From Paenibacillus macquariensis (lineage in GTDB: Bacteria > Bacillota > Bacilli > Paenibacillales > Paenibacillaceae), in assembly GCF_900156375.1 (NCBI RefSeq), contig NZ_FTNK01000015.1:62001-126000 (forward strand): a stretch of DNA of 64,000 nt, in the 5' to 3' direction. The notes beneath the pieces were generated by a model, which was not told the origin of the DNA, did not search any database, and was given only the letters and a program-made list of their open reading frames with translations. Numbering within the stretch: position 1 is the first letter of the stretch; each line of letters opens with the position of its first letter. Made by a program: the position numbers and the translations under genes. Of the stretch, positions 55,069-63,892 are shown piece after piece.

Positions 55069-55265
55069 CAATATTTAAAATTAGAACGATTGAACACTGA
55101 AAGATTAAGGAATTGTAGACATCTATATAACCGTTAATCCATTTTATTACAATGACTTTTATCATAGATTTATTGTTACTTACTAACGAATATATATTAT
55201 ATAAACTTGAAGACAGGTTTCGAAACGGGTATAACACATATCCTATAACACAGGAGGTTGTTTAG

Positions 55266-56960
55266 ATGGGATTGGCTACGAAGATTACATTGAAGTTAAT
55301 TGCCCTTCTCATGGTGGTAGGTGCCTCAATCAGTATATTTGCATATCAAATAACCTATAGACAAGTGGATGATGCACTTGGAATTGAAACCGTTGGCTGT
55401 GCGAACATCACTTCTGGGCTGGTTAAGCAGGAAGACATCTTAGCTCTTACTCATGGAGACACTAGCGTACTTAGTAAAGTTGAGACAAACATAGACTGGA
55501 TCATACATAAGAAACCTCTATTTAAAGAAGCATTTATTCTATCTCTAGATGGCAAGATTTTAGCTGCGGACAGTAATTTCAAACAACGGGGATACAAAGC
55601 AGGGGACACATTTTACTTCAATAAAGCAGATCAGGATATGATAAACAGTATGAAACATGCTATCTCTTCCAAAGTGTATACATATGATCAGATCACATTA
55701 AAAACAGGATACGGCCCTATCTATAAAGACAATGATTCCAGTAAAGAGATGCTAGGTTTGCTTGCGATTAATGTTGATGCCTCTCTAATTCACCAAAGAA
55801 CCGTTGAAATACTCATCAAACCATTTATTGTAGGTGCTATCCTATTCACACTGGCTGCACTTGCTGTATTCATCATCATCCGTAGAGCAGTAAGACCCCT
55901 ATCCGCCCTATCTGCTAGTGTTCATCGTATCGCTGAGGGAGACTTAACCCTTGCGCTATTACGGTTTAAGAGTAAGGACGAAATCGGGCGATTAACCACA
56001 GACATTAATACCATGACAATTAATCTACAAAATCTAATTCGAGAAGTTAACACTGCATCTCATCACGTTGCCTCGTCTTCAGAAGAATTATCCGCAAGCT
56101 CCAAACAGACTGGAGAAACAGGTCAACAAACGGTCATTATCATTGATGATATGGCTGATGGGGCAGAGAAACAGTTGCTAAGCCTAGAAATGAGTTCGCA
56201 AAAGATTGCAGAAATGTCAACGTTCATTTCAAATATCTCCATAAGTACAGAACAAGCACGGCTCTCCGCCGCTGACAATTTGCAAAGAGCTCGCGCAGGA
56301 AGAATATCTATGAATGAGACCGTTGATCAAATGGATCACATGAATGAGAGTATTCAAGAATTGTCATTAACGATTCAAAGCTTAAAGGATTATTCGCAAG
56401 AAATCAGCCATATGCTCGATGTTATGACAGGGATATCAGCAGAGACAAATTTACTAGCTTTGAATGCTGCTATTGAAGCTGCTCGTGCAGGGGAGCAAGG
56501 CAGAGGTTTCGCTGTTGTAGCCAATTCGGTAAGGAAATTGTCTGAAAGTTCAGCACAATCCGCACAAGAGATTACAGTAGTCGTAAATAAGACCTTATCA
56601 CTCATGGAGACTGCTAGTAACAATATGCTAGATACAGCCGCACAAGTGACCGAAGAATCTAAACGAATCTCTGATGTCGGAGCCTCTTTGGAACAAATCG
56701 AGGCTTCGGCAGCCATCATCACCGAGCAAAATGAGCATGTATCCATCGCCGTCCATCAGTTGTCCGAACGTGCGAATATCCTGGTTGGAACCGCTCATGT
56801 TCTTGTAGAGGTAGCCCAACAAACACGAGATGGCGCACAGAGTGTATCTGCTGCCTCCGAGCAGCAGCTCGCGTCCATGGAAGAAATCGATGCCTCTGCT
56901 ACCTTCCTTTCGGTGATGTCTGAGCAGCTGCATGTCCTCATCGAACGCTTCAAAATATAA
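55266..56960 (+). CDS. Methyl-accepting chemotaxis protein
   Basis: A 564-residue receptor with the normal layout. An N-terminal membrane helix (about 8-27) precedes an extracellular sCache-like sensor (about 30-185) and a second membrane helix (about 188-210). HAMP (RRAVRPLSALSASVHRIAEG) and an MCP signalling domain with tip SAETNLLALNAAIEAARAGEQGRGFAVVA follow. It begins after AGGAGG. Unlike the receptor at 18987, its sensor is outside the cell. The ligand is unknown. Confidence 0.92.
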   Translation: MGLATKITLKLIALLMVVGASISIFAYQITYRQVDDALGIETVGCANITSGLVKQEDILALTHGDTSVLSKVETNIDWIIHKKPLFKEAFILSLDGKILAADSNFKQRGYKAGDTFYFNKADQDMINSMKHAISSKVYTYDQITLKTGYGPIYKDNDSSKEMLGLLAINVDASLIHQRTVEILIKPFIVGAILFTLAALAVFIIIRRAVRPLSALSASVHRIAEGDLTLALLRFKSKDEIGRLTTDINTMTINLQNLIREVNTASHHVASSSEELSASSKQTGETGQQTVIIIDDMADGAEKQLLSLEMSSQKIAEMSTFISNISISTEQARLSAADNLQRARAGRISMNETVDQMDHMNESIQELSLTIQSLKDYSQEISHMLDVMTGISAETNLLALNAAIEAARAGEQGRGFAVVANSVRKLSESSAQSAQEITVVVNKTLSLMETASNNMLDTAAQVTEESKRISDVGASLEQIEASAAIITEQNEHVSIAVHQLSERANILVGTAHVLVEVAQQTRDGAQSVSAASEQQLASMEEIDASATFLSVMSEQLHVLIERFKI

Positions 56961-56971
56961 ATGGTAATATA

Positions 56972-57021
56972 CCAAAAAAGGAACAGCCGATGGAGTGATC
57001 CATCAACTGTTCCTTTTTTGG
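56972..57021. terminator. Bidirectional terminator
   Basis: The perfect stem CCAAAAAAGGAACAG/CTGTTCCTTTTTTGG with inner GATGGA/TCCATC, between convergent genes. Confidence 0.85.
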
Positions 57022-57043
57022 AAAGTTGAAAGGTAGCCTTTCT

Positions 57044-57526
57044 TTAAGATTCCCGTTCCACAAAGTACTTGTTGGTCATATACCAAGCTTCGCCTTTATC
57101 GGTAGGAACCTTCCCTTTCTTTTTATCCATGAATACAATCTCTTTACACTTCGAACAAAACCACTTCGTTGTATAATATTGCGAGTATGTTGTATAAGTT
57201 GTTCCACATTTACAGTCAACCTTAAAGAATACAAGATTCTCTTCATAGGCTTGTGAAAGTTCATCATTCTTCTCTTGATCTCCTGCTGATATCGGCCTGA
57301 TCATCTCAACATAGTTAGAGAATCGATTCTGCACTTTGAAGTCCGCGACAAGCTCAGGGTTAAGACCGAAAAATTCTTTACCAATGGCAGTAATAAATTT
57401 CGTATTCGATCTATAACTCTCTAACCACTCTTGAATTTGCTTATTAGATAAAGGAACTGTACCTTTAATACCACTGTTCAAGGTATATGTCATGATCGAT
57501 AAATTCTCGTTGTCTTCATAATACAT
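57044..57526 (-). CDS. Unknown protein with C-terminal zinc ribbon (160 residues)
   Basis: Four cysteines occur in FKVDCKCGTTYTTYSQYYTT (CxC) and KWFCSKCKEIVFM (CxxC), a zinc-ribbon-like arrangement near residues 117-140. The N-terminal 110 residues (SIMTYTLNSGIKGTVPLSNK) have no recognised family. AAGGAGG lies 8-9 nt before the ATG, so it is probably a real gene. It is monocistronic. Confidence 0.7.
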   Translation of the reverse strand: MYYEDNENLSIMTYTLNSGIKGTVPLSNKQIQEWLESYRSNTKFITAIGKEFFGLNPELVADFKVQNRFSNYVEMIRPISAGDQEKNDELSQAYEENLVFFKVDCKCGTTYTTYSQYYTTKWFCSKCKEIVFMDKKKGKVPTDKGEAWYMTNKYFVERES

Positions 57527-57636
57527 TAATGTGGAACCTCCTTAATGATAACTTTTATAATGTACTACTTCTGCAACAGATAATCAAAAGGATGAATTAG
57601 GTAATAGATTTCATCCTAGATCGACACACCCTGTAA

Positions 57637-59289
57637 CTATGGTATTACATTATCCCAGGTGATTCGAAAGGCTCGTCTCCAACTAACCAAATTCACAAAT
57701 ATAAGAAGTATCATATAGATGTAGACGCCATAATTTACAGCGGTACTTAGGAGATGACAGACTGCAAATAACGCTAGAATCACCATGAGTACTAAGATGG
57801 GAATCCGTTCACCCTTTCCTGAGACCTGATAGGGCTCTGAGAAAGGAACAGCCTTTCTTAACATTAGAAATGAAACCACGGTATACAGACATATACTCAA
57901 TAGAAATACAACGACGTCAGGAATAATTCTTAATCCGTAAACCGCGATAAATATGATGCTTACGAATAGGATTAATGGTACAAACAACTTGACTAGGATC
58001 GCTTTGAGACTGCCTTTAAATATTGGAGCTAGCTCTCGAACCGGCATGACTTTATAGATCCAGGCCCCTTTGTAGCTGTCCGAGAATTTCAACATGATCA
58101 TCACCGATGGAATAAATAATGCCGCAGCATACATCAGTAAATAACTTTTACTAGAAGATACCTTGTCCCATTCTTGAAACTGCAAAGAATTAAATAGAAA
58201 TATAAACGGAAATACAAGAGAAAGGCCTAACGATGGATACACCCTCAACTTGAAGTTCCGGTCATTACGTATCATATCTGAGGTAAACCGAAAGAACATT
58301 CGCTCTTCCTGCGTCGAACAGATAAATCTTAATATCCCCATGCCCTTAGGACGTCCCACCCTCTTTCTCGTTCCACTATTATCACTAAGTTTCTGTAGAT
58401 TCCTCTCAAATGAGGGCATGCACCTAGCATATATATAAACAGATATTAGAGGTACCAATACAGCCATAAGAGAGAAAATCAGAAAAACCTTGTTACGGTC
58501 TCCGTGAATAAATAGTTCAAAGGGCGCTGCAAACCATACAGGAATAATAAAATACTGCCACCATTTCCCATCAAATACATAATTAAAGTCTACGATACTA
58601 AATAATCGTGATACGAATTGGTAGCCGATCGTCATAACCAAGGTTAAGCCAATTTGCACATAATTAATGATATCTTTCAATTTCTCTCCATCAAAAAACT
58701 GAAGCACAACGAGATATAACAACGCCGTTAATACCACAATCAAGATATCTATAAATACCAGTTCAAAGAGGAAGATTACTGAAAACATAATCCCATGGCG
58801 GATGGTACCACCAATAAGTGGAGCGATAGCAAGTGCCGCCGTAATGAAGAAAAGATAAATACTAATATGTATAATTTTAGCGGCATGAATGGTTCTTGCA
58901 TTTACGGGTTTCGTGTCGAGTATCGTCTTGTCTCTAATATCTAAAAGAACGGATGAGAAGTCGGATATTAATGAAGTCAGTACCATGAAGATCAGAATCC
59001 CGAATACGAGACTCATTTGAAATATGAAGTTGTCACTCATCATAACAACAGGTGCTAAGACTACTGTACCCAACAAGAGATATAGCCACATGGATCGCAA
59101 AAATTTATTCTGATCATCCTTCTCGGGATCTTGACGCGATCCTGTATTCCCGAGCATAGTCGGTACTCTTCTACCATCCATCGTCAACTTCATTTGTAGG
59201 ATTCTTCTCATGATCACATATTGAATTCCGAATTTCTCAAAAAGAAGACGAAACCGATCCAATACTTTCAATGTTCTGAATTCATTCAT
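57637..59289 (-). CDS. ABC transporter permease (ABC-2 type, large)
   Basis: A 550-residue integral membrane protein with about 12-14 hydrophobic helices in two blocks (residues about 65-290 and 355-540) and a cytoplasmic loop carrying RKRVGRPKGMG. It starts 3 bp after the last codon of the (interrupted) ATPase gene on the same strand, so it is the membrane partner of that ATPase. The layout resembles large EcsB/ABC-2-type exporters of Bacillales. The substrate is unknown. Confidence 0.8.
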   Translation of the reverse strand: MNEFRTLKVLDRFRLLFEKFGIQYVIMRRILQMKLTMDGRRVPTMLGNTGSRQDPEKDDQNKFLRSMWLYLLLGTVVLAPVVMMSDNFIFQMSLVFGILIFMVLTSLISDFSSVLLDIRDKTILDTKPVNARTIHAAKIIHISIYLFFITAALAIAPLIGGTIRHGIMFSVIFLFELVFIDILIVVLTALLYLVVLQFFDGEKLKDIINYVQIGLTLVMTIGYQFVSRLFSIVDFNYVFDGKWWQYFIIPVWFAAPFELFIHGDRNKVFLIFSLMAVLVPLISVYIYARCMPSFERNLQKLSDNSGTRKRVGRPKGMGILRFICSTQEERMFFRFTSDMIRNDRNFKLRVYPSLGLSLVFPFIFLFNSLQFQEWDKVSSSKSYLLMYAAALFIPSVMIMLKFSDSYKGAWIYKVMPVRELAPIFKGSLKAILVKLFVPLILFVSIIFIAVYGLRIIPDVVVFLLSICLYTVVSFLMLRKAVPFSEPYQVSGKGERIPILVLMVILALFAVCHLLSTAVNYGVYIYMILLIFVNLVSWRRAFRITWDNVIP

Positions 59290-59292
59290 CGA

Positions 59293-59436
59293 TTACACCT
59301 CTTGTACAATAGAGACCATACGCTTGGCTATGTCTTTATGATCGTGAGATCCGGTGAGTTGACTGAATACTTGCTCCAGAGATCCTTCCTTGGATTGTTG
59401 TTGCAGTTCGTGAAAGCTACCATCTGCTATGATCTT
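59293..59436 (-). pseudogene. C-terminal 48 codons of the ABC ATPase cut off by an in-frame TGA
   Basis: The frame continues open after the TGA at 59437-59439 for KIIADGSFHELQQQSKEGSL ... VSIVQEV and TAA at 59293, 3 bp before the permease ATG. The content matches the usual C-terminal tail of bacitracin/Ecs-type ABC ATPases. The stop replaces what is normally Gly (GGA to TGA) in the LLDNGKI context, so the tail is an untranslated relic unless readthrough occurs. Confidence 0.75.
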
Positions 59437-60087
59437 TCAGTTATCTAGTAAAATAATGCGGTTGCTGATCTTCTCTACCACATCCATAATGTGAGAGGAA
59501 TAGAAGATGGTCTTGCCTTGAGCGGCTAAACAAGCTAGTAATTCTTTCACAACCATGACACTATTGGCATCTAGTCCGCTCAGAGGTTCATCTAAGAATA
59601 GAATCTCAGGATTATGTATTAAGCTTGCGATCAATAGTACCTTCTGCTTCATCCCTTTGGAAAAGGAGGAAATTCGTGATCCGTACATGTGGTCTAATTC
59701 AAAGCTAGTCATTAATTGAAATGCTTTCTGGTCCGCTCGGGTATATTCCAACCCATATAATTGCCCAATAAACGTTAAGTATTCTTGTGCTGTGAGGCTT
59801 TCATAAATATCAGCGACCTCAGGTACATAGCCGATCTTCCTCTTATATTCAACGTCTCCATCTGAAATATCTCTTCCTAGAATCTTTACGTCGCCCTTGT
59901 ATTCACCTATAAGCCCAAGCAATACCTTCACTGTCGTGCTTTTCCCCGCTCCATTAGGTCCAATATATCCAATAATTTGCCCTTTGAAGACATTTAGGTT
60001 AATCCCATGTAGAACCGTCTTATTACCATAATTCAAGACCAGATCACGGATAGAAATGATGGGTTCGCCTACATATTCCAATTTCAT
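59437..60087 (-). CDS. ABC transporter ATP-binding protein, truncated by in-frame TGA
   Basis: Starts MKLEYVGEPIISIRDLVLNY at 60087 with GAGAGGAG upstream. Walker A is GPNGAGKST, the signature FSKGMKQK (divergent), Walker B LFLDEPLSGLD and the H-loop FYSSHIMDVV. The frame meets TGA after RIILLDN (about 216 residues), although the same frame continues for 48 more codons to the permease gene. The core ATPase motifs are intact, so the truncated protein could work in part. The stop may be a real mutation or a base-call error. Confidence 0.85.
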   Translation of the reverse strand: MKLEYVGEPIISIRDLVLNYGNKTVLHGINLNVFKGQIIGYIGPNGAGKSTTVKVLLGLIGEYKGDVKILGRDISDGDVEYKRKIGYVPEVADIYESLTAQEYLTFIGQLYGLEYTRADQKAFQLMTSFELDHMYGSRISSFSKGMKQKVLLIASLIHNPEILFLDEPLSGLDANSVMVVKELLACLAAQGKTIFYSSHIMDVVEKISNRIILLDN

Positions 60088-60389
60088 TCGCTCCTCTCTA
60101 AGGATATCCACATTTTGGTATATACTTACTATACATGTTCTAAATATCCTTTTAAACCTATATATTTGAATCATTAAATATATTATTCCTTTAACAATTA
60201 AAATGAGAGACTACAAATAGGGGAGGTGCGTCCTCCTCATCCTACAGTGGCAAAATACACGTTTAATATATCTCGGATTCCAATAATAGTATATCGTTTA
60301 TATAATGGATCATCAAAATACCTGATTCAACTTCCATCAGGTATTTCAAGGTGTCTTAACTTATTAAGGAAGGCATGATGAATCCGATA
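60088..60389. other. Gap upstream of the ABC ATPase gene
   Basis: No coding sequence is supported. It contains an AT-rich stretch (60121-60180) likely carrying the promoter of the ATPase-permease genes and a weak hairpin at 60315-60346 (AATACCTGAT/ATCAGGTATT) that may terminate the downstream minus-strand YheC-like gene. Confidence 0.5.
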
Positions 60390-61145
60390 CTATTTTTTCT
60401 TTTTCAAGATACGAATAGGTGCCTTTAACCCTCTATACCTCATTACCTTCCGAAATACAGATTTATCGGCAAGTTTCTTGAAGATATACGGGTCAGGATT
60501 CGTATTCACCTCAATAATCCATGGCTTCATGGTCACATCAAGTCCAACATCAACACCAACTTGTCGATAATCGGGATATTTCTGCCGAAGTTGCTTGGCG
60601 ATCATGACACCCAATTTACTCATTTTCTCTATTACCGATTTCTGTTCATTCAACGATAGATGTGAAGATAACAATTTCTCAATGTTCACGAGTTGACCAC
60701 CACTATGATAGTTCGTTACGATTTTCCCAAGGTGGGCTACTCTACCAATAATGCCTGTCGTCTCCCAGACTGCCTTAGGATTCAGCTGAACCATAACTCG
60801 AACGTCAAATCTACGTTTTTGATATTTCAGTAAATGGATACCCATCTGTACCAAATAACTTCTCTTCTTCGTGACCTTCTTTAAAGATTGAAAAAAAGAA
60901 GTATAGTCTTTAAACGTTCGCTTATTCATTTCAATCTGATACTGATATTTATTTACCCCTTGCTTCAATACCTCCGCACGTATAACCCCATTACCATACG
61001 TACCTCGTTCAGGCTTGATATAGACCATCTCATATTTAGCTAACATGGACGAAAGGTTTCGACTCGTTAATCTTTGTGTCATTGGAATGTATTGGCTTAT
61101 CTCGCTGTGACTTAGTAATGCATTTGTTTTGAGCCATTTACTCAT
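60390..61145 (-). CDS. YheC/YheD family ATP-grasp protein (spore-coat associated)
   Basis: About 251 residues from the ATG at 61145, which has AAAGGGAA upstream; an earlier ATG at 61172 is also possible. It is the YheC/D-like ATP-grasp fold: YIKPERGTYGNGVIRAE (ATP lysine), VRVMVQLNPKAVWETTGIIG and VDVGLDVTMKPWIIEVNTNPDP (metal-binding Glu-x-Asn). Bacillus YheC/YheD proteins are found in the spore coat. It is divergent from a CotSA-like glycosyltransferase, which supports a spore-coat role. Confidence 0.85.
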   Translation of the reverse strand: MSKWLKTNALLSHSEISQYIPMTQRLTSRNLSSMLAKYEMVYIKPERGTYGNGVIRAEVLKQGVNKYQYQIEMNKRTFKDYTSFFQSLKKVTKKRSYLVQMGIHLLKYQKRRFDVRVMVQLNPKAVWETTGIIGRVAHLGKIVTNYHSGGQLVNIEKLLSSHLSLNEQKSVIEKMSKLGVMIAKQLRQKYPDYRQVGVDVGLDVTMKPWIIEVNTNPDPYIFKKLADKSVFRKVMRYRGLKAPIRILKKKK

Positions 61146-61361
61146 AATCGTTCCCTTTCTTTTCCCCTTCATATCCAACCTCACTTTCCTTGAATGAATT
61201 GAACTACAGCGATCATGACCACCTCAACAATCCCAAAATCTATATATTATATTCAGCCCTATACTTCTTTGCATAGACCATAAGACCATACCTTTTCAAA
61301 AGAAACAGCATATCTTAGAGAAACAACTTCGTTGTACCTGACAGATAGGGAGGATAGAACT

Positions 61362-62456
61362 ATGCACATTCTTATCGTTGCCCCAGAGCAAATACCCGTT
61401 CCAGGTAGCGGTTCTGTAGAAATATGTATTCTCGCAATAGCTAAGCAACTCTCAACCAAACATCAAGTTACCATTATCAGCAGACGTACCCGTTCTTTAG
61501 CCCATGAGAGTCAGATCGGTCATGTCAAAATTATTCGAGTAGCCTCAGGAAGTACTTCAACTTATATTTCTTCTGTACTTAACTATATGAAAGGGAGAAC
61601 CTATGACTTTATTCAAGTCGATAATCGTCCATACTATATGGCTCGCATTAAACAAGCTTTCCCACACACACCTGTCTCTTTATTCCTTCACTCTTTAACG
61701 TTTGTTCCTCTTAAGCCACAAATATCAAAACATTTAAGAAAAGCAGATCTTATCATCGCTAATAGCCGTTCACTTCAGCAAAAACTAACCTCACGGTTCC
61801 CCCATGTAGCAAAGAACATTCGTATCGTTGAGTTAGGCGTCGATGTCTATCGGTTCCGCTCAAGCACAGTAGCTGAGAAAAAAAAATGTAGAAAAGAATA
61901 TAGACTTGGGAATGCCTTCACCATTCTTTTTGTAGGGAGAGTCATTCCGCAAAAGGGAGTTCCAGTACTCATTAAAGCCTCACATCTTGTGCGTAAACAC
62001 ATACCCGTACAACTGGTTGTAGTGGGTAGAGCAAGCCCATCCTACTTGAGGCGCCTTAAGCGACAGGCTCGAGCCTTAGGCGTACCCATGAAATATATAG
62101 GGAAAATACCCCATGCCAAGATTCATAAGCTATACCATCTAGCAGACTGCTTCGTCTGTCCATCTCAGAAACACGAAGCCTTTGGCCTCGTTAATATAGA
62201 AGCTATGGCCTCGGGGGTTCCTGTTATTGCCTCACGAAATGGAGGGATTCAGGAGATCGTAAATCATGGACACAATGGTTACCTAGTAACTCAATATCAC
62301 AGACCCGAAGGGTTCGCAGACTATCTGCTTAAATTAGCTCAGAATAAAAATCTCAGAAGAAACATGGGTAAGAATGGGCGCGCTGATGTACTGCAACAAT
62401 TCACATGGAACCAGACTGCAGCGAAGCTGTCCGCTCTCTATTACAAGGAACAATAA
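61362..62456 (+). CDS. Glycosyltransferase family 4, CotSA-like
   Basis: A 364-residue GT4 enzyme starting MHILIVAPEQIPVPGSGSVE at 61362 with AGGGAGG upstream. The GT-B fold is evident from VGRVIPQKGVPVLIKASHLV and the E-x7-E motif HEAFGLVNIEAMASG, then NGYLV. It resembles the spore-coat protein CotSA of B. subtilis; together with the YheC/D-like neighbour it probably adds sugars during spore-coat maturation. Its sugar donor is unknown. A perfect terminator follows. Confidence 0.87.
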   Translation: MHILIVAPEQIPVPGSGSVEICILAIAKQLSTKHQVTIISRRTRSLAHESQIGHVKIIRVASGSTSTYISSVLNYMKGRTYDFIQVDNRPYYMARIKQAFPHTPVSLFLHSLTFVPLKPQISKHLRKADLIIANSRSLQQKLTSRFPHVAKNIRIVELGVDVYRFRSSTVAEKKKCRKEYRLGNAFTILFVGRVIPQKGVPVLIKASHLVRKHIPVQLVVVGRASPSYLRRLKRQARALGVPMKYIGKIPHAKIHKLYHLADCFVCPSQKHEAFGLVNIEAMASGVPVIASRNGGIQEIVNHGHNGYLVTQYHRPEGFADYLLKLAQNKNLRRNMGKNGRADVLQQFTWNQTAAKLSALYYKEQ

Positions 62457-62492
62457 CAACAGGCACCTCAAATTCGAGGTGCCTGTTGTTAT
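62453..62492 (+). terminator. Terminator after the glycosyltransferase
   Basis: The perfect stem AACAACAGGCACCTC/GAGGTGCCTGTTGTT has a 6-nt loop (AAATTC). Confidence 0.88.
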
Positions 62493-62532
62493 GAAATCCC
62501 CTAGTGACCTAGAAAACTTATGATTGAATCCT

Positions 62533-62568
62533 ATAAAAAAACCTGCCGAGATCATGTTCTCGGCAGGT
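62533..62568 (-). terminator. Terminator of the small Sm-like gene
   Basis: The stem ACCTGCCGAGA/TCTCGGCAGGT is followed on the minus strand by seven T. Confidence 0.85.
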
Positions 62569-62587
62569 AATAGGTTACTATCCTTTA

Positions 62588-62842
62588 TTAGAAAAAGAAT
62601 CTTCTTCTAGGTGTTGCCACTAGCACTATCGCAAGTAAATCGAAGAGGACTAATGGAAGAATGAATGGTGCAAATGAGGTATGAGCTTTGTTATGACTCT
62701 TAACAGAAGAAACCTTCAGGTACATTTTTGTAGAACTTACCTTGATAATTTCCCCATAAAAAGTACTTCCATACTTTGTTTTGACCTTAACATGTTTATT
62801 TAGGTGCTTTCTAGCAGTTCTGTAATGGGATTTAGTTGACAT
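62588..62842 (-). CDS. Small protein with Sm-like core and C-terminal hydrophobic segment (84 residues)
   Basis: Starts MSTKSHYRTARKHLNKHVKV at 62842 with GGGAGGGG upstream. The stretch VKTKYGSTFYGEIIKVSSTK has the pattern of an Sm/YlxS-like small beta-barrel. The C-terminal half is hydrophobic (FAPFILPLVLFDLLAIVLVA) and ends TPRRRFFF. It is a conserved kind of small Paenibacillus protein with a positively charged tail; no named family is certain. It is between spore genes and a siderophore gene, with its own terminator. Confidence 0.75.
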   Translation of the reverse strand: MSTKSHYRTARKHLNKHVKVKTKYGSTFYGEIIKVSSTKMYLKVSSVKSHNKAHTSFAPFILPLVLFDLLAIVLVATPRRRFFF

Positions 62843-62905
62843 GAATGATGCCCCTCCCTTCCATCCCAATATATGAACGGGATGGAAGGGCGGTGTGGGC
62901 AGTTA

Positions 62906-63892
62906 TTACTTAATCGCTGCACCAATTTCATTAATCATTTCTTCCATGGATACAAGTCCACCACCGGATAGGTACCAGTAGTTAGGATCAAGATAGACAA
63001 TATGTCCTTCTTTGAAAGCCTTCGTATTCTTCACTAGATCGTTCTCAATAGTATCCTTAGCAGGAGCTGTTTTTGTACCTTTAGTTGCAACAGCACTGTC
63101 ACGATCTACTACAAATAGATAGTCCGGATTCTTCTCTGCTACGAACTCAGAAGTGACACTTTGTCCGTGAGTGGACACTTCGATCTTAGGATCTGCTGGT
63201 GTAAACCCTAATACATCATGAATAATTCCGAATCTGGAACCAGGTCCATATGCGCTTAGTTTACCCTCATTAGCAAGTACAATGAGTCCATTCTTACCAC
63301 TTGCTGTTGCTTTATCATGAATATCTTTAATGGAAGCATCAATCTTAACTAGCGCTTCATCAATCTCTGCTTGTTTATCAAAGATTTGACCTAGCGTATT
63401 CATATTTTCTTTGAAAGATTCTACTAATTTTGCATTGTCTACGCCTAGGAAAATCGTTGGAGCTATTTTATTCAACTCTTCATAAGCAGGCTCTTGTCTT
63501 CCAGAGATAATGATAAGGTCAGGATCAAGCGCATTGATTTTCTCGAAATCAGGCTCTTTCAAGCTTCCTACGTTAGCATATTTCTTATCTTCATATTTCT
63601 TAAGGTATGGAGGGATGTTAGCTTGTGGTACGCCAGCTACCTCAACACCTAATTTATCAAGAGAATCCAATATGCCGAAGTCAAACACTACGACTTTCTT
63701 AGGGTTGGTCTGTACTTTAGCTTCGCCTAGTTTGTGTTTGATCGTCAATTCTTTGCTCTCTGTTGGTGTTGCTGCATTCGTCTTATTCCCTGCTGGCTCT
63801 GTCGTTTCTGTCTTAGCATTATTATTGCCGCATGCAGCCATTACTACAGCCATCATTACAGTCATTATGATCATGAGTACGTTCTTTTTCAA
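62906..63892 (-). CDS. yclQ: Siderophore ABC transporter substrate-binding lipoprotein, YclQ/FatB type
   Basis: A 328-residue lipoprotein. Signal peptide with lipobox (VVMAACGNNN), then the class III binding-protein fold: TIKHKLGEAKVQTNPKKVVV and DFGILDSLDKLGVEVAGVPQ at the N-lobe. IIISGRQEPAYEEL follows, then the C-lobe ending in YLDPNYWYLSGGG. It closely follows B. subtilis YclQ, which binds petrobactin and other catecholate/carboxylate siderophores and feeds YclNOP. No permease genes are in the window; they may lie beyond the right edge or elsewhere. No clear Fur box is seen in 63893-64000. Confidence 0.9.
   Translation of the reverse strand: MKKNVLMIIMTVMMAVVMAACGNNNAKTETTEPAGNKTNAATPTESKELTIKHKLGEAKVQTNPKKVVVFDFGILDSLDKLGVEVAGVPQANIPPYLKKYEDKKYANVGSLKEPDFEKINALDPDLIIISGRQEPAYEELNKIAPTIFLGVDNAKLVESFKENMNTLGQIFDKQAEIDEALVKIDASIKDIHDKATASGKNGLIVLANEGKLSAYGPGSRFGIIHDVLGFTPADPKIEVSTHGQSVTSEFVAEKNPDYLFVVDRDSAVATKGTKTAPAKDTIENDLVKNTKAFKEGHIVYLDPNYWYLSGGGLVSMEEMINEIGAAIK

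Larger units (their letters stand above)
54906..55265. other. Intergenic region between cydA and the chemoreceptor
   Basis: It holds the two Fnr/Crp-type palindromes and an AT-rich -10-like stretch (54974-54990) toward cydA. A hydrophobic AT-rich segment follows, and at the right end the ribosome site (AGGAGG) of the plus-strand chemoreceptor. No coding region is seen. Confidence 0.6.
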
